Of a DNA stretch of 64,000 nt, positions 61,379 to 64,000 are shown piece by piece. Under the pieces are notes generated by a model, which saw only the letters and a program-made list of their open reading frames with translations, was not told the origin of the DNA and did no database searches. Both the position numbers and the translations under genes were made by a program. Within the stretch, counting starts at the first letter, position 1. Every line of letters starts with the position of its first letter. The stretch is taken from the NCBI GenBank assembly GCA_910577645.1, contig CAJTOL010000005.1, positions 1 to 64,000 on the forward strand, given 5' to 3'. This DNA comes from an uncultured Lachnospiraceae bacterium (GTDB lineage Bacteria; Bacillota; Clostridia; Lachnospirales; Lachnospiraceae).

Positions 61379-61414
61379 CATGTCGTCGGAAGGCATCCTA
61401 AAAATACTTCGCAT

Positions 61415-62956
61415 TTACCTTCCTCCCCAATACTTTCCCTCTAAACTCCGATATCCTACCGCTTCACACAGATCGCTGTGACTAATAGAAGACCTGCTGT
61501 CCAAATCCGCTATGGTACGGGCTACTTTAAAAATTTTATGAACCGCCCTGGCGCTTAATTGCTTTTTTCTGTAGACTGTTTCTAAAAATGCTTCCTCCCT
61601 GGCACTGATTTTACAATATTCTTTTAAATCTCTTCCCCCCATCTGGCTGTTGCAGGAGATTTGTTTGTCCCGGAAACGGTATTTTTGGATCTCTCTGGCC
61701 GACTCCACCCGCTGCCGTATCTGTTCTGAATTTTCATTCTCTTTTGTAACCCGAAGTTCCTGATAAGTAACCGGAGTCGCCTCCGCGCTGATATCAAATC
61801 TCTCCAGAATCGGTTTGGAAATTTTCCCCAAATAATTATGTATCTGTTTTGAGCTGCAGCGGCACCGGTTTCTGTCCGGATAAAATCCGCAGGGACAGGG
61901 ATTCATTGCCGCCACCAAAAGTACATTAGCCGGAAAAACATAGGTCCCGTGAGTTCTGGCAATGGTTACACTTTTCTCCTCCAATGGCTGTCTCAATATT
62001 TCGATGGTCTTAGAGGAAAATTCCGGGAACTCATCCAGAAACAAAATCCCTTCAGATGCCAAAGACAATTCTCCGGGATTTGGCACCAGGCCTCCTCCTG
62101 CTAACGCCTGAGGGCTTATGGTATGGTGAGGATTTCGGAAAGGCCTTTTTGTCATCAGTGTCTCGCCCTTGGGAAGCAGCCCGCATACGCTGTAAATCTT
62201 TGACACCTCAATCCGCTCTTTTTCTGTCATTGCAGGCATGATGGTAGGAATTCTCTGAGCAACCATAGTCTTTCCCGCGCCTGCTTCCCCCAGCATTAAA
62301 AGATTGTGCTGCCCGGCGGCGGCTATCTCCGATGCCCGCCTTAACACTAATTGTCCATTTACCTCTGAAAAGTCCTTTTCTTCTCCAGATGAATCCTGGC
62401 AGGACAGGGATTCTCCCTGTACCTTTACAACCCTTTTTATAATATCAGGATGGCGCAGCCATTCTACACATTGTTTTAGGGATTCCGGAGCAGCAATCTC
62501 CATCTGCCGGACTGCCTGCCCCTCTCTCTCATTTCCCGGTGGCAGAAAACATTGGCAAAAGCCCTCTTCCTTAGCTGTCAGAACCATGGGAAGTACCCCT
62601 CTCACCGGCTTTATAGTTCCGTCCAGCCCCAGTTCTCCCACAAATAAGCTGTTCAAATACGGCTCCAGATTTACATACTCTAAAGCTCCTAAAACTCCAA
62701 GGGCAATGGCTAAGTCATAGCTGGTTCCCGCCTTGCGTATAGATGCCGGAGACAGATTAATCACCGTTTTTTTAGGAGGCATGGAAAACCCCGAATTTTT
62801 CAAAGCAGTCCGCACCCTCTCCTGCGCCTCCCTCACCTCTGAAGACAGATATCCTACCATAGACATCCCTGGCAGGCCGTCGTGGGAATCCACTTCCACC
62901 GTTATAATCCGGCCCTGGATTCCGCTGGTTCCCGCGCTGTATATCCTGCTAAACAC
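61415..62956 (-). CDS. comM: ComM/YifB-family AAA+ ATPase (Mg chelatase-like)
   Basis: This 513-aa protein is a helicase-like ATPase that in other bacteria drives branch migration in transformation. An N-terminal ChlI-type domain (VEVDSHDGLPGMSMVG) is followed by the P-loop GEAGAGKTMVAQR, Walker B LFLDEFPEF and a Cys cluster (NPCPCGFYPDRNRCRC). The start is GTG 62956, with AAGGGAG five nt upstream. It forms an operon with dprA and topA. Confidence 0.92.
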   Translation of the reverse strand: MFSRIYSAGTSGIQGRIITVEVDSHDGLPGMSMVGYLSSEVREAQERVRTALKNSGFSMPPKKTVINLSPASIRKAGTSYDLAIALGVLGALEYVNLEPYLNSLFVGELGLDGTIKPVRGVLPMVLTAKEEGFCQCFLPPGNEREGQAVRQMEIAAPESLKQCVEWLRHPDIIKRVVKVQGESLSCQDSSGEEKDFSEVNGQLVLRRASEIAAAGQHNLLMLGEAGAGKTMVAQRIPTIMPAMTEKERIEVSKIYSVCGLLPKGETLMTKRPFRNPHHTISPQALAGGGLVPNPGELSLASEGILFLDEFPEFSSKTIEILRQPLEEKSVTIARTHGTYVFPANVLLVAAMNPCPCGFYPDRNRCRCSSKQIHNYLGKISKPILERFDISAEATPVTYQELRVTKENENSEQIRQRVESAREIQKYRFRDKQISCNSQMGGRDLKEYCKISAREEAFLETVYRKKQLSARAVHKIFKVARTIADLDSRSSISHSDLCEAVGYRSLEGKYWGGR

Positions 62957-62981
62957 ATAATCTCCCTTCTAAATTCTCTTC

Positions 62982-63740
62982 TTATTGAAATTCTGTCATA
63001 TAGCCCCGAAAACGCAATGGAAGATGATTTCTCTGGCACTTGGGATTAAAACGCTCCTTAATGGCGATAGTTCCGTGGAAAATCTTCCATAAATCTTCGT
63101 ACTCCCTGCTGTCTGTCTGCCAATTGTCGATTTCTCTTCTCATGGCCGGATCCGGCTGAAGGATGGCCCACCCCCTTCCCGGAAGGTAAACTGCCGCCTC
63201 CTGCCGGTTTTCATCATAGATCATCCATCGCTCTCCCGGAAAACGGTCAGAAAAGTGAGGCGCCAAAAGAGACAACACTCTGTTTTTAGGCGCGATACGG
63301 CTAAACATCAGGTTTCTGTCTGTGATCTGAGAAAACCGGATAAATTCGATAAGGAGATGGTTTTCGTTATATACATTTCTGCACATTTGAAACAGTTGAA
63401 AAACTGCTGGAATCTGCAGCATATCCACCACTTTTTTTCCAAAGTGGAATCCATATATTAGAAACCGGTAAATCTTGTCAGCCCTGTCCGGATCCTGAGA
63501 GAGGGAGGCAACATATACCTTTTCGTAAGCCTCCTCAGAAATCTTCTGGCGGATAGATTTTACAACCTTCTCTGCCTTTTCCATCTCTCTGGGAACGGTA
63601 AGGTATTCTGTAAACAACTCCTGCTCAAACCATCCGTCCAGCTGAAGCTTTACCTGAGCATGTCCCTTCCGGCTCATCCAGGCATCATAAACCCCGCATA
63701 AAATCCCGTCTAATGAGTCCTCACAAATATATACCGTCAT
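62982..63740 (-). CDS. TIGR03915/DUF4130 family protein
   Basis: The 252-aa protein starts VYICEDSLDGILCGVYDAW, the hallmark of the TIGR03915 family. It also has HFGKKVVDML and the middle NLMFSRIAPKNRVLSLLAPHF. The family is nearly always next to a radical SAM protein (TIGR03916) annotated as putative DNA modification/repair, as here 17 nt upstream. In some bacteria it is fused to a uracil-DNA glycosylase-like domain. The function is not established. Confidence 0.85.
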   Translation of the reverse strand: MTVYICEDSLDGILCGVYDAWMSRKGHAQVKLQLDGWFEQELFTEYLTVPREMEKAEKVVKSIRQKISEEAYEKVYVASLSQDPDRADKIYRFLIYGFHFGKKVVDMLQIPAVFQLFQMCRNVYNENHLLIEFIRFSQITDRNLMFSRIAPKNRVLSLLAPHFSDRFPGERWMIYDENRQEAAVYLPGRGWAILQPDPAMRREIDNWQTDSREYEDLWKIFHGTIAIKERFNPKCQRNHLPLRFRGYMTEFQ

Positions 63741-63757
63741 CTCATCCCCTCCAAAAG

Positions 63758-64000
63758 TTACATATCTCCAAAGACAGCAGCTACTTTATCTTCCCCCGTA
63801 GGCTCTGCCTCCAGTTTCATATCGTGAAACAGGGAAAGCTGACGGTAGGAGTCCTGATGGGAAATATCCCAGTTTTTCCGCCTCTCATCTCCTATCAGAC
63901 AAGATGTAATAAAATCCTGATCCAGCCGTGTCCCCTGCTCCATTCTGCCTGAACAGGTGATAAAATAAACGGCCCGTTTTAAAACTACCCCCAGCTTTTT
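63758..64000 (-). CDS. TIGR03916-type radical SAM protein, C-terminal end (partial)
   Basis: The open frame enters from beyond 64000 and ends at 63758, giving 80 codons. It reads KRAVYFITCSGRM, then the acidic C-terminal tail QLSLFHDMKLEAEPTGED. The family is called from its partner and this tail. The radical SAM Cys motif would lie outside the window. It is 17 nt upstream of the TIGR03915 gene and coupled in one operon. Confidence 0.65.
   Translation of the reverse strand, partial: KKLGVVLKRAVYFITCSGRMEQGTRLDQDFITSCLIGDERRKNWDISHQDSYRQLSLFHDMKLEAEPTGEDKVAAVFGDM

Noticed and set aside
1..64000. CRISPR array or prophage
   Set aside because: No regularly spaced direct repeats, cas genes or phage structural genes were seen; repeats found are dispersed single copies.

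Overview
The window looks like chromosomal DNA of a low-to-mid G+C Firmicute, most likely family Lachnospiraceae (Clostridia). The grounds are the PolC-type polymerase, CodY, BglG/LicT antitermination, a BMP-type nucleoside importer, the order pyrH-frr-uppS-cdsA-dxr-rseP-ispG-polC, strong AGGAGG ribosome binding sites, and a GMP synthetase with a shortened amidotransferase domain. Genus cannot be fixed from the sequence alone. Almost all housekeeping genes lie on the minus strand. The plus strand carries mainly accessory genes.

Layout. 1-1.6 kb: decayed mobile DNA (an ISL3-type transposase with an internal deletion and a frameshifted gene of conjugative-element type) next to the 3' end of guaA. 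1.6-15 kb: guaA, a CDF cation transporter, a left-handed beta-helix protein, topB, a DMT exporter, galM, asd and a second type II topoisomerase pair. 14.9-23.4 kb: a secreted wall-binding-repeat protein, then a beta-glucoside locus (licT, GH1, EIIBCA, with a RAT/terminator switch), an IS110 element with a candidate structured RNA, and a second GH1 gene. 23.6-24.7 kb: a toxin-antitoxin remnant, tRNA-Gly and a YccF protein. 24.8-33.6 kb: a probable nucleoside salvage operon (BMP lipoprotein, YjjI/YjjW glycyl-radical pair, ABC importer, cdd, add). 33.8-37.1 kb: three tRNAs and a copper operon (copA, csoR, copZ-like). 37.3-48.1 kb: polC, isoprenoid, envelope and ribosome-recycling genes. 48.4-54.7 kb: an oligopeptide ABC importer. 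54.9-64 kb: tsf, rpsB, codY, topA, dprA, comM and an uncharacterised TIGR03915/TIGR03916 pair that runs off the end.

How it works together. The beta-glucoside locus couples uptake and phosphorylation (EIIBCA) to hydrolysis (GH1), with LicT reading a RAT site in the leader. The nucleoside operon couples import to deamination and places a glycyl-radical enzyme of unknown substrate between the binding protein and the ATPase. CodY, encoded at 57.2 kb, may control its own gene.

The most interesting items are: (1) the IS110 upstream region, which has a 17-nt-spaced promoter, a 180-nt segment closed by a 10-bp stem, an internal second stem, and a 12-nt match to the DNA at the element's edge, all as expected for a bridge RNA; (2) YjjI/YjjW inside a nucleoside operon; (3) a GMP synthetase without the glutaminase triad; (4) two families of short dispersed repeats, one an inverted repeat at gene ends and one a hairpin joined to a ribosome binding site. 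No CRISPR array, prophage or rRNA was seen.
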